The position numbers and the translations under genes are program-made. A DNA stretch of 51,804 nucleotides, taken from assembly GCA_011772965.1 (NCBI GenBank), contig WVYN01000077.1:34139-85942 (forward strand), written 5' to 3'. Of this stretch, positions 1 to 9,403 are shown piece by piece. Every line of letters begins with the position of its first letter. The stretch's first letter is position 1. The notes beneath the pieces were generated by a model, which had not been told where the DNA came from, made no database searches, and saw only the letters and a list, made by a program, of their open reading frames with translations. Source of the DNA: Gammaproteobacteria bacterium. Lineage in GTDB: Bacteria; Pseudomonadota; Gammaproteobacteria; Eutrophobiales; Eutrophobiaceae.

Positions 1-1034
1 TTATTCAATGGTTTGATTTTTTCACGTCGTCTGGCATATATAATGACCTCCTGAAAATGCTGCAGCAACATTTCATTCAGCATATTGAGTTCCCGAACTG
101 TCCGGTAATACATTTTCATGAATTGTTCCACACCGCTGTTATCCGAAGCCCTAAAATCGAACTGTTCCGCTACTGCGCGCTGATGATCAAATAACAATCT
201 ATCTTCGCGCCGTCTGGTGATGAGATGCAGACCGTAACGTATGCGCCAGAGCATTAACTGTCCTGTATGAAGTATGCTCCACTCTTCACGCGTGAGAAAA
301 TTATGGTCGATTAATTCTCTTAGAGTTTTTGTTCTGAAATGCCGTTTTGCTATCCAGCCAATCATCTGAATATCTCGCATACCTCCAGGACATTCTTTTA
401 TATTTGGTTCGAGCTTATGTTCTGAACCATCGTATTTTTTATGGCGGGCCTGTTGTTCTTTCAGTTTGACTTGGAAAAATTTTTTTGTGGGCCAGATCTT
501 TCCCGGACCGGTTAAATGACACATGTCGTTATAAAGATCCTGGTTACCGACTATTAAGCGTGACTCAATCAGGTTGGTAGCAACAGTAATATCAAGTTTT
601 GCCTCTCTTATACATTCTCTTACGCTACGTACACTGTGGCCGACTTCTAGCCCCATATCCCAGAGGAATGTCAGGTATTTTTCGACGTGGATGAGTGATG
701 AGGAACGGATACGGGGTTTCTTGAGAATCATCAGGTCAATATCCGAGCAGGGATGTAGTTCCCCACGGCCGTATCCTCCCACGGCAATCAGCGCCAGGTT
801 ATCTGTGGTCATAAACTGTGACCACGCATGGATAAGGAGTTGGTCAACCAGCCAGGCACGACCGTTCACCAGGCCCTCAATAGGTTCACCAGCCAGGAAA
901 GACTCGTTGAGAAATTGCTGGCCTGCTTGCAATGCCTCTTTAAAAACAACTAATGGTTTATCCGAGGCTTCCAATGATTTCCGGAATTCTTTTACATCAA
1001 AAAGTCCGGGGTAGGTTTTGACTTCAGCATGCAT
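1..1034 (-). CDS. glnD: [Protein-PII] uridylyltransferase GlnD, N-terminal part (runs off left edge)
   Basis: GlnD adds and removes UMP on the PII proteins and so reports glutamine status to nitrogen regulation. I translated this strand directly: it stays open for about 344 codons from an ATG at 1034 to the window edge. Residues 86-100 give the nucleotidyltransferase signature GGYGRGELHPCSDID, with the metal-binding Asp98 and Asp100. Further on, residues around EPNIKECPGGMRDIQ match the conserved GlnD linker before the helical region. The HD and ACT domains lie outside the window. The gene starts 3 bp after the map stop; map-glnD divergent from rpsB-tsf is a common gammaproteobacterial arrangement. 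A second ATG lies two codons downstream (1030), so the exact start is uncertain. Confidence 0.95.
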   Translation of the reverse strand, partial: MHAEVKTYPGLFDVKEFRKSLEASDKPLVVFKEALQAGQQFLNESFLAGEPIEGLVNGRAWLVDQLLIHAWSQFMTTDNLALIAVGGYGRGELHPCSDIDLMILKKPRIRSSSLIHVEKYLTFLWDMGLEVGHSVRSVRECIREAKLDITVATNLIESRLIVGNQDLYNDMCHLTGPGKIWPTKKFFQVKLKEQQARHKKYDGSEHKLEPNIKECPGGMRDIQMIGWIAKRHFRTKTLRELIDHNFLTREEWSILHTGQLMLWRIRYGLHLITRRREDRLLFDHQRAVAEQFDFRASDNSGVEQFMKMYYRTVRELNMLNEMLLQHFQEVIIYARRREKIKPLN

Positions 1035-1037
1035 GGC

Positions 1038-1805
1038 CTAGAACGTTTCTTCGGGTCGCCGGGTTAAAACTTCATGACCACTTTTGGTAACAAGAATTGT
1101 ATGTTCCCATTGCGCTGACAGGCTGCGGTCCTTGGTCACTACCGTCCAGTCATCGTTAAGCAGTTTGACATGCCGTTTACCGGCGTTAATCATCGGTTCG
1201 ATAGTAAAGGTCATCCCTTCTTCCAGTTCCATCCCTGAATTTGGTTCCCCGTAGTGCAGCACTTGCGGGTCCTCGTGGAATTCCCGACCAATGCCATGAC
1301 CACAGTATTCACGAACCACTGAATAATTTCGCGATTCCGCATGTTGCTGTATGGTATGGCCAATATCACCAAGACGAATACCGGGCTTGACCATCTCGAT
1401 ACCGAGGTGCATGCATTCATAGGTGGTCTCAACCAGTCGTTTGGCAAGGATGGAGGGTTCACCAACATAGAACATCTTGCTGGTGTCACCATGATATTCA
1501 TCCTTGATGACAGTGATATCAATGTTGATGATATCTCCATCCTTCAGTTTCTTGTCACTTGGGATACCATGGCAAACCACGTGGTTGACCGATGTGCAGA
1601 TGGATTTGGGAAACCCGCGGTAATTCAGTGGCGCCGGTACGGCCTTGAGCTCATTCATAATGTAGTCGTGACAAAGCTGGTTCAGCGCATCTGTCGTCAT
1701 GCCCGCAGTGACATGAGGTTCAATGAATTGCAGTACTTGTGCGGCAAGCTGCCCTGCAACCCGCATTTTTTCTATTTCTGCGGCAGTTTTGATGGTGACG
1801 GTCAT
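1038..1805 (-). CDS. map: Type I methionine aminopeptidase
   Basis: Removes the initiator methionine from nascent proteins in the cytoplasm. The 255 residues are close to the usual 260 of bacterial type I enzymes. The five metal ligands are in recognisable settings: two Asp in NIDITVIKDEYHGDTSKMF, His in GHGIGREFHEDP, Glu in FTIEPMI and Glu in QWEHTILVT. The start at 1805 has the normal N-terminus of the family (MTVTIKTAAEIEKMR). It probably forms an operon with glnD, whose ATG lies 3 bp beyond the map stop, and it is divergent from rpsB across 184 bp. Confidence 0.97.
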   Translation of the reverse strand: MTVTIKTAAEIEKMRVAGQLAAQVLQFIEPHVTAGMTTDALNQLCHDYIMNELKAVPAPLNYRGFPKSICTSVNHVVCHGIPSDKKLKDGDIINIDITVIKDEYHGDTSKMFYVGEPSILAKRLVETTYECMHLGIEMVKPGIRLGDIGHTIQQHAESRNYSVVREYCGHGIGREFHEDPQVLHYGEPNSGMELEEGMTFTIEPMINAGKRHVKLLNDDWTVVTKDRSLSAQWEHTILVTKSGHEVLTRRPEETF

Positions 1806-1835
1806 TCAATTTCCCGGATATTTGCTGCTAAGCGA

Positions 1836-1864
1836 TTGTTATGCCAAGGCTTATGTGGTATAAA
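1836..1864 (+). promoter_or_regulatory. Sigma-70 promoter of rpsB-tsf
   Basis: TTGTTA at 1836-1841 and TATAAA at 1859-1864 are separated by 17 bp. A TG two bases upstream of the -10 (TGTGGTATAAA) is compatible with an extended -10 element. The -10 is followed by a GC-rich stretch (GCGCCCGC), the type of discriminator seen at stringently controlled ribosomal promoters. It would start a transcript near 1871, giving a leader of about 118 nt before rpsB. Confidence 0.7.
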
Positions 1865-1871
1865 GCGCCCG

Positions 1872-1989
1872 CAGTTTATCAAACTAACGACACACGCGCA
1901 CTGAAACCGAGTAATGGGTGCCTGATCAGCCATGGCTGCCGGGTTATTGCAAGGGGTGCGCGGAGGCTTAACCCCAGGAGAAAACAAGT
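1872..1989 (+). promoter_or_regulatory. rpsB mRNA leader with stem-loops and ribosome binding site
   Basis: The untranslated leader holds a perfect 12-nt palindrome CAGCCATGGCTG (1927-1938) and a second stem GGGGT (1953-1957) / ACCCC (1971-1975) that ends just before the Shine-Dalgarno AGGAG (1976-1980). In enterobacteria the rpsB leader is the target of S2 autoregulation (established knowledge). That this leader acts the same way is inference from position and structure only. Confidence 0.45.
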
Positions 1990-3009
1990 ATGTCTGATGT
2001 CAGCATGAGAGAAATGCTGGAGGCCGGCGTGCACTTTGGCCACCAGTCCCGTTTCTGGAACCCGAAAATGTCCCCCTTTCTGTTCGGGCAGAGAAACAAG
2101 ATCCACATAATTAATCTAGAAAAAACCCTGCCACTCTATAACGATGCCGTGAATTTCATTGGCAAGCTCGCTGCGAAGCGCAAGAAGATACTCTTCGTAG
2201 GAACCAAGCGCGCTGCCCAGAATATCATCAGGGAGGAAGCCGAGCGTTGTGAGATGCCCTATATTAATCGCCGCTGGCTGGGTGGTTTGCTCACCAATTT
2301 CAAGACGGTCAAGCAGTCAATCAATCGCTTGAAGGAACTAGAGTCCCAGCAGGATGATGGCTCTATGGAACGACTGGGCAAGAAAGACCAGTTAATCCTG
2401 CGCCGTGAACTCGAAAAGCTTGAGCGTACCCTGTCCGGGATCAAGGATATGGGCGGTCTACCGGATGTACTGTTCGTGATTGACGTTGGCTATGAGTACA
2501 TTGCTGTCAAGGAAGCACGTAAACTGGGTATCCCTGTGGTCGGTGTGGTTGACAGTAACAATAGTCCGGACGGAATTGATTATATTATCCCGGGTAATGA
2601 TGACGCAATTCGTTCAATACGACTCTATTGCAAGGGCATTGCCGATGCCATTATCGAGGGTAGGCAGTCGGTAGCGCATATAGCCGTAGGTGAGGGTGAT
2701 GAGTTTGTTGAACTTGACGAATCCGGTGAACCTGTTGTTAAGGAAACTGAAGAGAAAGCCACTATTTCAAAGATCAAAGTCAAGAAAAAAGTTGCCAGCA
2801 AAGTAGTTAAGGAAACAGCAGGTGTATCAGCAGAAGAAGTGACAACGGAAAATCCTGACATTGAAGAAAAAGCTGATGCTGGAGAAAAGGACGAACCAGA
2901 AAAAAGCACCAAGACTGCAGTAACCAAAAAGAAGGTGACCAAGAAAAAAACCACGAAGAAGAAAGTTGCCAAGAAAAAGAAGAAAGTTGCCAGGAAAAAA
3001 GCATCTTGA
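1990..3009 (+). CDS. rpsB: 30S ribosomal protein S2 with long charged C-terminal extension
   Basis: S2 sits on the 30S subunit and helps recruit S1. The N-terminal 225 or so residues are standard S2 ([20 protein letters not shown], then [35 protein letters not shown]). Typical S2 is about 240 residues, while this one has 339. The extra tail runs first acidic (about 230-300, many Glu/Asp) and then strongly basic: the last 35 residues contain 18 Lys and 1 Arg in repeats of [15 protein letters not shown]. The start at 1990 follows a good AGGAG. tsf follows after 46 bp, as is usual. Confidence 0.97.
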   Translation: MSDVSMREMLEAGVHFGHQSRFWNPKMSPFLFGQRNKIHIINLEKTLPLYNDAVNFIGKLAAKRKKILFVGTKRAAQNIIREEAERCEMPYINRRWLGGLLTNFKTVKQSINRLKELESQQDDGSMERLGKKDQLILRRELEKLERTLSGIKDMGGLPDVLFVIDVGYEYIAVKEARKLGIPVVGVVDSNNSPDGIDYIIPGNDDAIRSIRLYCKGIADAIIEGRQSVAHIAVGEGDEFVELDESGEPVVKETEEKATISKIKVKKKVASKVVKETAGVSAEEVTTENPDIEEKADAGEKDEPEKSTKTAVTKKKVTKKKTTKKKVAKKKKKVARKKAS

Positions 3010-3055
3010 ACTAATGGTCTAACATATATGACAGATTTAATGAGGTAATCTGGAA

Positions 3056-3940
3056 ATGCAAATAACAGCTGGAATGGTAAAAGAACTTCGCGAGCTTACT
3101 GGCGCGGGCATGATGGATTGCAAGCAGGCCCTGAAAGATTCCAATGGGGATATTGATGCAGCTATAGAAGCCATGCGCAAATCAGGGATTGCCAAGGCTG
3201 CAAAAAAATCAGGGCGTATTGCAGCAGAGGGTAATATTGTCATCAAACAGGATGCAGATGGTAATACGGTCATTCTTGAAGTAAATTCCGAAACCGATTT
3301 CGTAGCCAAGGATGAAAATTTTGTATCGTTCTGTGATTCTGTAGCCGAAATCATCCTGGCGGAAAAACCGGAAGACATCGAGGCATTAAATAACATTAAA
3401 CTGTCCTCTGGCATATCCGTTGAGGAAACAAGACAACATTTGGTAGCGAAAATTGGTGAAAACATCAATGTCAGACGTTTTGTCATGTATAAGGCTGAGG
3501 GAGACTCGCTCGGCATTTATCTGCATGGTACACGTATCGGGGTTGTGGTGGATATGACGGGTGGTAGTGAGGATCTTGCCCGTGATATTGCAATGCATGT
3601 TGCCGGGCATCAGCCCCCACCGGTTTGTGTTTCTGATGATCAGATACCGGCAGAGACCCTAGATAAAGAGAAGGAAATTTTTGTGGCACAGGCCCGCGAA
3701 AGCGGTAAACCGGACGATATCATTGAGAAAATGGTGAGCGGTCGTGTGGCAAAATTCAAAAAAGAAATTACCTTGCTTGGCCAGCCTTTTGTAAAGGATC
3801 CCGATATAACGGTTGAAAAGCTACTTACATCTGCTGGAGCCAGCGTCAACTGGTTTATACGCTATGAAGTTGGCGAAGGTTTGGAAAAGCGCAGCGATAA
3901 TTTTGCCGAAGAAGTTATGGCCCAGGCCAAGGGAGAATAA
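3056..3940 (+). CDS. tsf: Elongation factor Ts
   Basis: EF-Ts exchanges GDP for GTP on EF-Tu. The 294-residue protein begins [20 protein letters not shown], followed by DCKQAL, the classic N-terminal UBA-like domain. The core has [17 protein letters not shown], the TDFV motif that contacts EF-Tu. It ends with the coiled-coil/core 2 region around [13 protein letters not shown]. It is co-transcribed with rpsB by position, with no terminator-like hairpin in the 46-bp gap. The family usually has 280-295 residues, so it is complete. Confidence 0.97.
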   Translation: MQITAGMVKELRELTGAGMMDCKQALKDSNGDIDAAIEAMRKSGIAKAAKKSGRIAAEGNIVIKQDADGNTVILEVNSETDFVAKDENFVSFCDSVAEIILAEKPEDIEALNNIKLSSGISVEETRQHLVAKIGENINVRRFVMYKAEGDSLGIYLHGTRIGVVVDMTGGSEDLARDIAMHVAGHQPPPVCVSDDQIPAETLDKEKEIFVAQARESGKPDDIIEKMVSGRVAKFKKEITLLGQPFVKDPDITVEKLLTSAGASVNWFIRYEVGEGLEKRSDNFAEEVMAQAKGE

Positions 3941-3945
3941 AAACA

Positions 3946-4680
3946 TTGTCCAGCCCGTCAACAAAGATTAAATACCGGCGGGTTCTTCTAAAACTCAGCG
4001 GTGAAGCATTGATGGGTGACAGTGCTTACGGTATTGACCCCGCGGTTATCAGGCGTATTGCCGGTGAAATCCTCGAGTTATGCAAGGCCAGTGTTGAAGT
4101 GGCTATTGTGATAGGCGGTGGTAATATTTTCAGGGGGGCAGGTTTGTCAGCGGCGGGCATTGACCGGGTGACTGCAGACCATATGGGTATGCTGGCCACT
4201 ATCATGAATGCGCTGGCCATGCAGGATGCCCTTGAGCAACTGGGCCTGCATGCCCGCGTGATGTCTGCTATCAAGATCAACCAGATTTGCGAGGACTATA
4301 TCCGTCGTCGTGCCATCCGGCATCTCGAAAAGGGGCGCGTTATCATATTCGCAGCCGGGACCGGCAACCCGTTTTTTACCACTGATTCTGCCGCCAGTCT
4401 CAGAGCGATTGAAGTTGCTGCTGATCTGCTTATCAAAGCTACCAAGGTTGATGGCGTCTATACAGATGATCCGGTTAAAAATAAATCCGCAAAACGTTAC
4501 GCCAAGTTGAACTATGATGAAGTAATAGAACAGAAACTGGATGTGATGGACGCAACTGCTGTGGTGCTCTGCAGGGAAAATAATATGCCCTTGCGGGTAC
4601 TGGATATGACCCATCCTGGTTCGCTGATGCGGGCGGTTTGTGGTGAAGATGAAGGAACACTGGTTGCTGCCAATGAATAG
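3946..4680 (+). CDS. pyrH: UMP kinase
   Basis: Phosphorylates UMP to UDP with ATP; bacterial PyrH is a hexamer of the amino-acid-kinase fold. Visible motifs are [11 protein letters not shown] (phosphate-binding Lys and Gly loop) near residues 11-22, [10 protein letters not shown] near 53-62, and [12 protein letters not shown], which binds the nucleotide. The start is a TTG at 3946, placed about 10 bp after GGGAG at the end of tsf. The next in-frame ATG would cut off the LSGEA motif, so the TTG start is the likely one. tsf ends only 5 bp upstream. Confidence 0.95.
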   Translation: MSSPSTKIKYRRVLLKLSGEALMGDSAYGIDPAVIRRIAGEILELCKASVEVAIVIGGGNIFRGAGLSAAGIDRVTADHMGMLATIMNALAMQDALEQLGLHARVMSAIKINQICEDYIRRRAIRHLEKGRVIIFAAGTGNPFFTTDSAASLRAIEVAADLLIKATKVDGVYTDDPVKNKSAKRYAKLNYDEVIEQKLDVMDATAVVLCRENNMPLRVLDMTHPGSLMRAVCGEDEGTLVAANE

Positions 4681-4691
4681 AGAGAAGAGTC

Positions 4692-5249
4692 ATGATAGAA
4701 GACATTATTAAAGATGCTGATAGTCGTATGATCAAAAGCGTAGACGCAATGAAAGTGGAAATGAGCAAGGTCAGAACGGGACGGGCAAATGCAAATTTGT
4801 TAGACCACGTTACCGTTGATTATTACGGTAGTGAAGTCCCAATTAGTCAGGTCGGAAATATCAGTGCACAAGATGCCAGGACACTTGTTATAAGTGTGTG
4901 GGATAAAAGTGCGATTGCAAGTGTCGAGAAAGCCATAATGCACTCAGATCTGGGCCTGAATCCACAAACAGCAGGGGAAGTCATTCGTGTGCCATTGCCA
5001 CCGTTGACAGAAGAACGACGAAAGGAACTTATTAAGGTCGTGCGTGCAGAGGCAGAAAAAGCCAAAGTTGCTATCCGAAATATCAGGCGTGATGCCAATC
5101 AATCTTTCAAAGATCTGATTAAGGAGAAGAGTATTTCAGAAGATGATGAGCATCGTGCCGAAGAAAGAATACAAAAAATCACTGATAATCATGTCATGGA
5201 AATTGACAATCTTCTTGAAGCCAAGGAAAAAGAAATGATGGAAATCTGA
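4692..5249 (+). CDS. frr: Ribosome recycling factor
   Basis: RRF splits post-termination ribosomes together with EF-G. The 185 residues match the family length exactly. Conserved segments are [12 protein letters not shown] near 27-38, [16 protein letters not shown], and [11 protein letters not shown], all characteristic. The final helix bundle (EKEMMEI) is complete. It lies 11 bp after pyrH with a purine-rich ribosome binding site (AGAGAAGAG) just upstream of the ATG. Confidence 0.97.
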   Translation: MIEDIIKDADSRMIKSVDAMKVEMSKVRTGRANANLLDHVTVDYYGSEVPISQVGNISAQDARTLVISVWDKSAIASVEKAIMHSDLGLNPQTAGEVIRVPLPPLTEERRKELIKVVRAEAEKAKVAIRNIRRDANQSFKDLIKEKSISEDDEHRAEERIQKITDNHVMEIDNLLEAKEKEMMEI

Positions 5250-5282
5250 TCACAGGTTATTCATTTCCCGGTTGGATAATAA

Positions 5283-6029
5283 ATGTCAAACATTCCTCAT
5301 GAAAATCAACCCGGGCATGTTGTTATTATCATGGACGGTAACGGGCGCTGGGCAAAACGACGGGGACTTCCACGCATAGCAGGCCATAAGGCAGGCATTG
5401 ACTCTCTAAGAAAAATCGTCCAACAGTGTGTCAGGAGAGAAATCCCGGCCCTGACAGTTTATGCATTCAGCAGTGAAAACTGGAAGCGTCCAGAAAATGA
5501 AGTCAATCTGCTGTTAAAACTCTTCATCAGTTCTCTGGAAAGGGAGATCAGGAATTTGCATGATAATAATGTCAGGCTGGGATTCATTGGCGACTGCACT
5601 GCCTTTCCGGAGTTATTACAAAATTCTATTTCATCTGCCCATGAATTGACGCGAAATAATACCGGTCTGATGTTTAATGTGGCTATCAATTATGGCGGCC
5701 GTTGGGATATAACCGAGGCTGTCAGGAAAATAGTGATAGATATCTATACCGGGAAAATAAGCATTGATGATATCAGCGAAGAAACTCTCGGCTCCAGAAT
5801 TTGCTTGTCTGAGCTACCCTCTCCGGATCTATTTATTCGTACTGGTGGTGAAATGCGTGTGAGTAATTTTTTGCTTTGGCAAATTGCCTACACCGAATTG
5901 TATTTTTGTGACTCACTGTGGCCAGATTTTGACGAAACAGAATTTGAAAAAGCGTTACGCTGGTATGCAGGCAGAGAGAGACGCTTCGGGAGTATCAGTG
6001 AACAGGTGAATCATGCCGGCCGGAATTGA
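5283..6029 (+). CDS. uppS: Undecaprenyl diphosphate synthase (cis-prenyltransferase)
   Basis: Makes C55 undecaprenyl diphosphate from FPP and IPP for peptidoglycan and lipopolysaccharide carriers. The sequence has HVVIIMDGNGRWAKRR near residues 12-27 with the catalytic Asp of MDGNGRW, FNVAINYGGRWDI in the middle, and PDLFIRTGGEMRVSNFLLW with the second substrate-binding arginine region. Its 248 residues are normal. The last 17 bp overlap the start of cdsA, so the two are probably translationally coupled. Confidence 0.96.
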   Translation: MSNIPHENQPGHVVIIMDGNGRWAKRRGLPRIAGHKAGIDSLRKIVQQCVRREIPALTVYAFSSENWKRPENEVNLLLKLFISSLEREIRNLHDNNVRLGFIGDCTAFPELLQNSISSAHELTRNNTGLMFNVAINYGGRWDITEAVRKIVIDIYTGKISIDDISEETLGSRICLSELPSPDLFIRTGGEMRVSNFLLWQIAYTELYFCDSLWPDFDETEFEKALRWYAGRERRFGSISEQVNHAGRN

Positions 6030-6843
6030 AAAACGGATTATTACTGCTTTACTGCTTGGGCTGATTGTTGTCGGCACAATTATTACAGGCTCAAGCCAAC
6101 TATTTACATTATTAATGCTGACATTTGTTGCAATTGCTGCCTGGGAATGGCTTGGATTAAGTCAATTGCATCTGAAAAAACCTGCAATCACATACTTGGT
6201 AAGCCTTTCCGCCTTGATCTGTGTCTACTATATTCTTGATGCGCTTAAGCAACCATTATTAATTACAATTGCTGCCATATTAATCTGGAGCCTGGCTTTT
6301 GCTGTAATTCTGGCATACCAACACGGGAAAACATTTTCTATTACAAAAAAATATAAGCTCATCATCGGCCTGGTCATGCTAGCCATTGCCTGGAACAGTC
6401 TTACGATGTTATATAAGGCTAATAATGGTAGAGAATTGGTTCTTCTGCTGTTTATCCTAATATGGACGGTTGACAGCAGTGCCTATTTTATAGGCACATA
6501 TTTTGGAAAACACCGTCTTTCGAGTCGTGTCAGCCCAGCCAAAAGCTGGGAAGGTTTTTTGGGAAGCTTGTTGGTCACCATTTTGCTGGCAGTTACTTAT
6601 TCTGTTTACGCCAGTATCGATAAAATCAGTTATCAGATTATTTTGATTGTCATATTTCTCGTCACTGCTGCATTTTCTGCAATTGGTGATCTTTTTATCA
6701 GCGTTATGAAACGCGATGCCCATATGAAAGACACCGGTTCAATCCTGCCTGGACATGGTGGCATACTGGACAGGATAGATAGTCTAATTGCAGCAGCCCC
6801 GGTGTATGCCGGGAGTTTCTTTCTTATTGGAGACAGATATTGA
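6013..6843 (+). CDS. cdsA: Phosphatidate cytidylyltransferase (CDP-diglyceride synthase)
   Basis: Inner-membrane enzyme that converts phosphatidic acid and CTP to CDP-diacylglycerol, the precursor of phospholipids. It has 276 residues with about eight hydrophobic helices. The C-terminal family signature is complete: [20 protein letters not shown], then GILDRIDS, near residues 230-258. Its start overlaps uppS by 17 bp, and its TGA stop overlaps the TTG start of dxr. Confidence 0.95.
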   Translation: MPAGIEKRIITALLLGLIVVGTIITGSSQLFTLLMLTFVAIAAWEWLGLSQLHLKKPAITYLVSLSALICVYYILDALKQPLLITIAAILIWSLAFAVILAYQHGKTFSITKKYKLIIGLVMLAIAWNSLTMLYKANNGRELVLLLFILIWTVDSSAYFIGTYFGKHRLSSRVSPAKSWEGFLGSLLVTILLAVTYSVYASIDKISYQIILIVIFLVTAAFSAIGDLFISVMKRDAHMKDTGSILPGHGGILDRIDSLIAAAPVYAGSFFLIGDRY

Positions 6844-8021
6844 AAGGCATCACCATCCTTGGTTCAACTGGTAGTATTGGCCTGAGTACACTGGATGTAC
6901 TGACTCGGCACCAGGATAAATTCAGGGTTGTCGCACTCACTGCCAATTCCAATGTCGAATTACTGGTTAAACAATGTAAACAGTGGCAACCTGAGTATGC
7001 CGTAATGGCAAACACAGAACATGCTGAGATGCTCAGCAAACATTTACGAAAAAACGCACCGGATACAACCGTTTTGGCCGGGGAAGAAGGTCTGGAAAAG
7101 GTTTCACAGCTTGAAGAAGTCGACTATGTGATGGCTGCGATAGTCGGAGCTGCCGGCTTGTTGCCGACACTGGCGGCTGCCAGAGCAGGCAAGCGGGTAT
7201 TGTTGGCTAATAAGGAAGCACTAGTGATGTCAGGGCAGCTATTTATTGACGCAATTCGGGAAAACAATGCTGAATTATTGCCAATCGACAGTGAACATAA
7301 TGCCATTTTTCAGTGTTTACCTCATGATGTTTCAGCAGGACTGGCATCCAGTGGTGTCACCCAGATCCTGTTGACGGCATCCGGAGGACCATTCAGGACA
7401 ATTTCCCTAGAGGAGCTGGAACATATGACCCCGGACCAGGCGTGTGCCCACCCGAACTGGTCCATGGGCCGCAAGATTTCTGTTGATTCTGCGACAATGA
7501 TGAATAAGGGACTGGAAGTTATTGAGGCTTGCTGGTTGTTTAATACTTCAGCGGATCAGATACAGGTGGTAATTCATCCCCAGAGTGTCATTCACTCACT
7601 GGTCCAGTATGCCGATGGATCCGTGTTGGCACAGTTGGGTAATCCGGACATGCGTACCCCGATAGCACATGCCCTGGCCTGGCCGGATAGATTTGATGCC
7701 GGCGTTGAACCTCTGGATCTGTTTAAAGTTGCACACCTGGATTTTGAATCACCGGACTATAATCGTTTTCCTTGTCTGCGTCTGGCTAAGCATGCCGTCA
7801 GTCTGGGGGGCACGAGTACGGCGATTCTTAATGCTGCCAATGAGGTCGCGGTTGAGAGTTTCCTTAATAATGAAATCCGGTTTACAGACATTGCCCGGGT
7901 TGTGGAACATGCCCTTGAGAATATTGATGGACATGATCCCAGCACCCTCGACATCATATTGAAAGATGACGCCGACACACGCGATATATCGAGACAGTAT
8001 ATAAGGAGACTGGCCGCCTAA
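6840..8021 (+). CDS. dxr: 1-deoxy-D-xylulose 5-phosphate reductoisomerase
   Basis: Second step of the MEP isoprenoid pathway: DXP plus NADPH gives MEP. The N-terminus carries the NADPH loop [17 protein letters not shown]. Catalytic-domain motifs are [22 protein letters not shown], and [20 protein letters not shown] with the metal and substrate ligands. The start is TTG at 6840, which shares bases with the cdsA stop (TTGA) and has GGAG about 8 bp upstream. No ATG fits before the Rossmann loop. The length (393) is normal. Confidence 0.95.
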   Translation: MKGITILGSTGSIGLSTLDVLTRHQDKFRVVALTANSNVELLVKQCKQWQPEYAVMANTEHAEMLSKHLRKNAPDTTVLAGEEGLEKVSQLEEVDYVMAAIVGAAGLLPTLAAARAGKRVLLANKEALVMSGQLFIDAIRENNAELLPIDSEHNAIFQCLPHDVSAGLASSGVTQILLTASGGPFRTISLEELEHMTPDQACAHPNWSMGRKISVDSATMMNKGLEVIEACWLFNTSADQIQVVIHPQSVIHSLVQYADGSVLAQLGNPDMRTPIAHALAWPDRFDAGVEPLDLFKVAHLDFESPDYNRFPCLRLAKHAVSLGGTSTAILNAANEVAVESFLNNEIRFTDIARVVEHALENIDGHDPSTLDIILKDDADTRDISRQYIRRLAA

Positions 8022-9376
8022 TGGATATTCTGCAGCATATTCTGGCTTTTATCATTGCCCTGGGAGTATTGATTACCTTCCACGAATTCGGGCATTTTTG
8101 GGTCGCCAGAAAATTCGATGTCAAGATACTGAGGTTCTCCATCGGTTTCGGTAAACCAATCTGGAAAAAGTATATTGGTGAAGATAATACGGAACTGGTT
8201 ATTGCCGCATTGCCACTTGGCGGTTATGTGAAAATGCTGGATGAGAGGGAAAGCCCTGTTCAGGCGAATGAACAGCACCGCGCCTTCAACAGGAAACCCT
8301 TGTCCCAACGGACTGCTATTGTTGCAGCCGGGCCTTTATTTAATTTCCTGTTTGCTATCCTGGCATACTGGTTGATGTATATGGTGGGTCTAACCGGCCT
8401 GCAGCCACTTGTTGGCGAAGTTAAGCAGGCGTCCATAGCCCAGGATGCAGGAATACAGGTTGGCGACAAAATCATTGCCGTAGATACAAAACAAACAGCC
8501 ACCTGGACGATGGTCGTGGATAATCTTATTGGTCATGTGGTTGCAGGAAATAAGGTCAGGTTGACGTTATCACAGGACACACGGGGTGAGCGGGATGTTT
8601 ATCTCGATCTCCAGGAAATATCCATCGATGATCTTGCAGAGAGCGGATTGCTCGAACGACTCGGAATTACTCCGAAACAGTTTATAGTTCCAGCCGTAAT
8701 TGGTGAGGTGCATGCTGGTCTTCCGGCTGACAGGGCCGGATTGAAACCGGGTGATCAAATCCGTCAGGTCAATGGAGAACCGATTGACGGTTGGCGAGAG
8801 TGGGTTGAATTTATAAGAGAAAACCCGGAACAGATTCTAAACATCAAAATCCAGCGTAACGGCAATATTAAAAATCTACAACTTCGTCCGGAGAGTAAAA
8901 CAACAGAAAGTGGCAACGTCATAGGTTTTATTGGCGCAGCCAATGAGCCGCCGGATCTACTGTTTGCCAAAGAAGCCTATGCTCCTATCGCAGCATTCAC
9001 CAAAGCCATTCAGAGAACACTGGATATGTCATGGTTAACCCTGCAGTTGTTGGGTAAAATGCTGACAGGGGAAGCATCATATAAGAACCTGAGTGGCCCA
9101 ATCAGTATCGCCCAGTATGCAGGGGACTCTGCTAAAAGCGGTCTGGCCACATTCCTCTGGTTTCTTGGCATCGTCAGTATCAGTCTGGGAGTTTTGAATT
9201 TATTGCCCATACCACTGCTGGATGGCGGACATTTGCTTTACTACCTGATTGAATTTCTGACACGCAAGCCGGTATCTGAATCGGTTCAATTACTGGGCCA
9301 GCAAATCGGGCTTTTTATCCTGCTTGCATTGATGATACTGGTTTTTTATAACGATATAGTCCGTATTACAGGATAA
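8021..9376 (+). CDS. rseP: RseP site-2 zinc metalloprotease
   Basis: Membrane-embedded protease that cuts RseA and remnant signal peptides in the sigma-E envelope stress pathway. HEFGH near residues 22-26 gives the zinc ligands, and LLPIPLLDGGH near the C-terminus supplies the third ligand in the LDG motif. Two PDZ domains lie between (around residues 115-190 and 215-300; PADRAGLKPGDQIRQVNGEP is the clear one). The ATG overlaps the dxr stop by one base (TAATG). Adjacency to bamA is standard. Confidence 0.95.
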   Translation: MDILQHILAFIIALGVLITFHEFGHFWVARKFDVKILRFSIGFGKPIWKKYIGEDNTELVIAALPLGGYVKMLDERESPVQANEQHRAFNRKPLSQRTAIVAAGPLFNFLFAILAYWLMYMVGLTGLQPLVGEVKQASIAQDAGIQVGDKIIAVDTKQTATWTMVVDNLIGHVVAGNKVRLTLSQDTRGERDVYLDLQEISIDDLAESGLLERLGITPKQFIVPAVIGEVHAGLPADRAGLKPGDQIRQVNGEPIDGWREWVEFIRENPEQILNIKIQRNGNIKNLQLRPESKTTESGNVIGFIGAANEPPDLLFAKEAYAPIAAFTKAIQRTLDMSWLTLQLLGKMLTGEASYKNLSGPISIAQYAGDSAKSGLATFLWFLGIVSISLGVLNLLPIPLLDGGHLLYYLIEFLTRKPVSESVQLLGQQIGLFILLALMILVFYNDIVRITG

Positions 9377-9403
9377 CTTTGCCATACAAGAACAATTATA
9401 AGC

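Noticed and set aside
1341-1904. A 187-codon plus-strand frame opposite map
   Set aside because: It lies antisense to map, whose catalytic residues are all visible. The frame has no family features and is a shadow.
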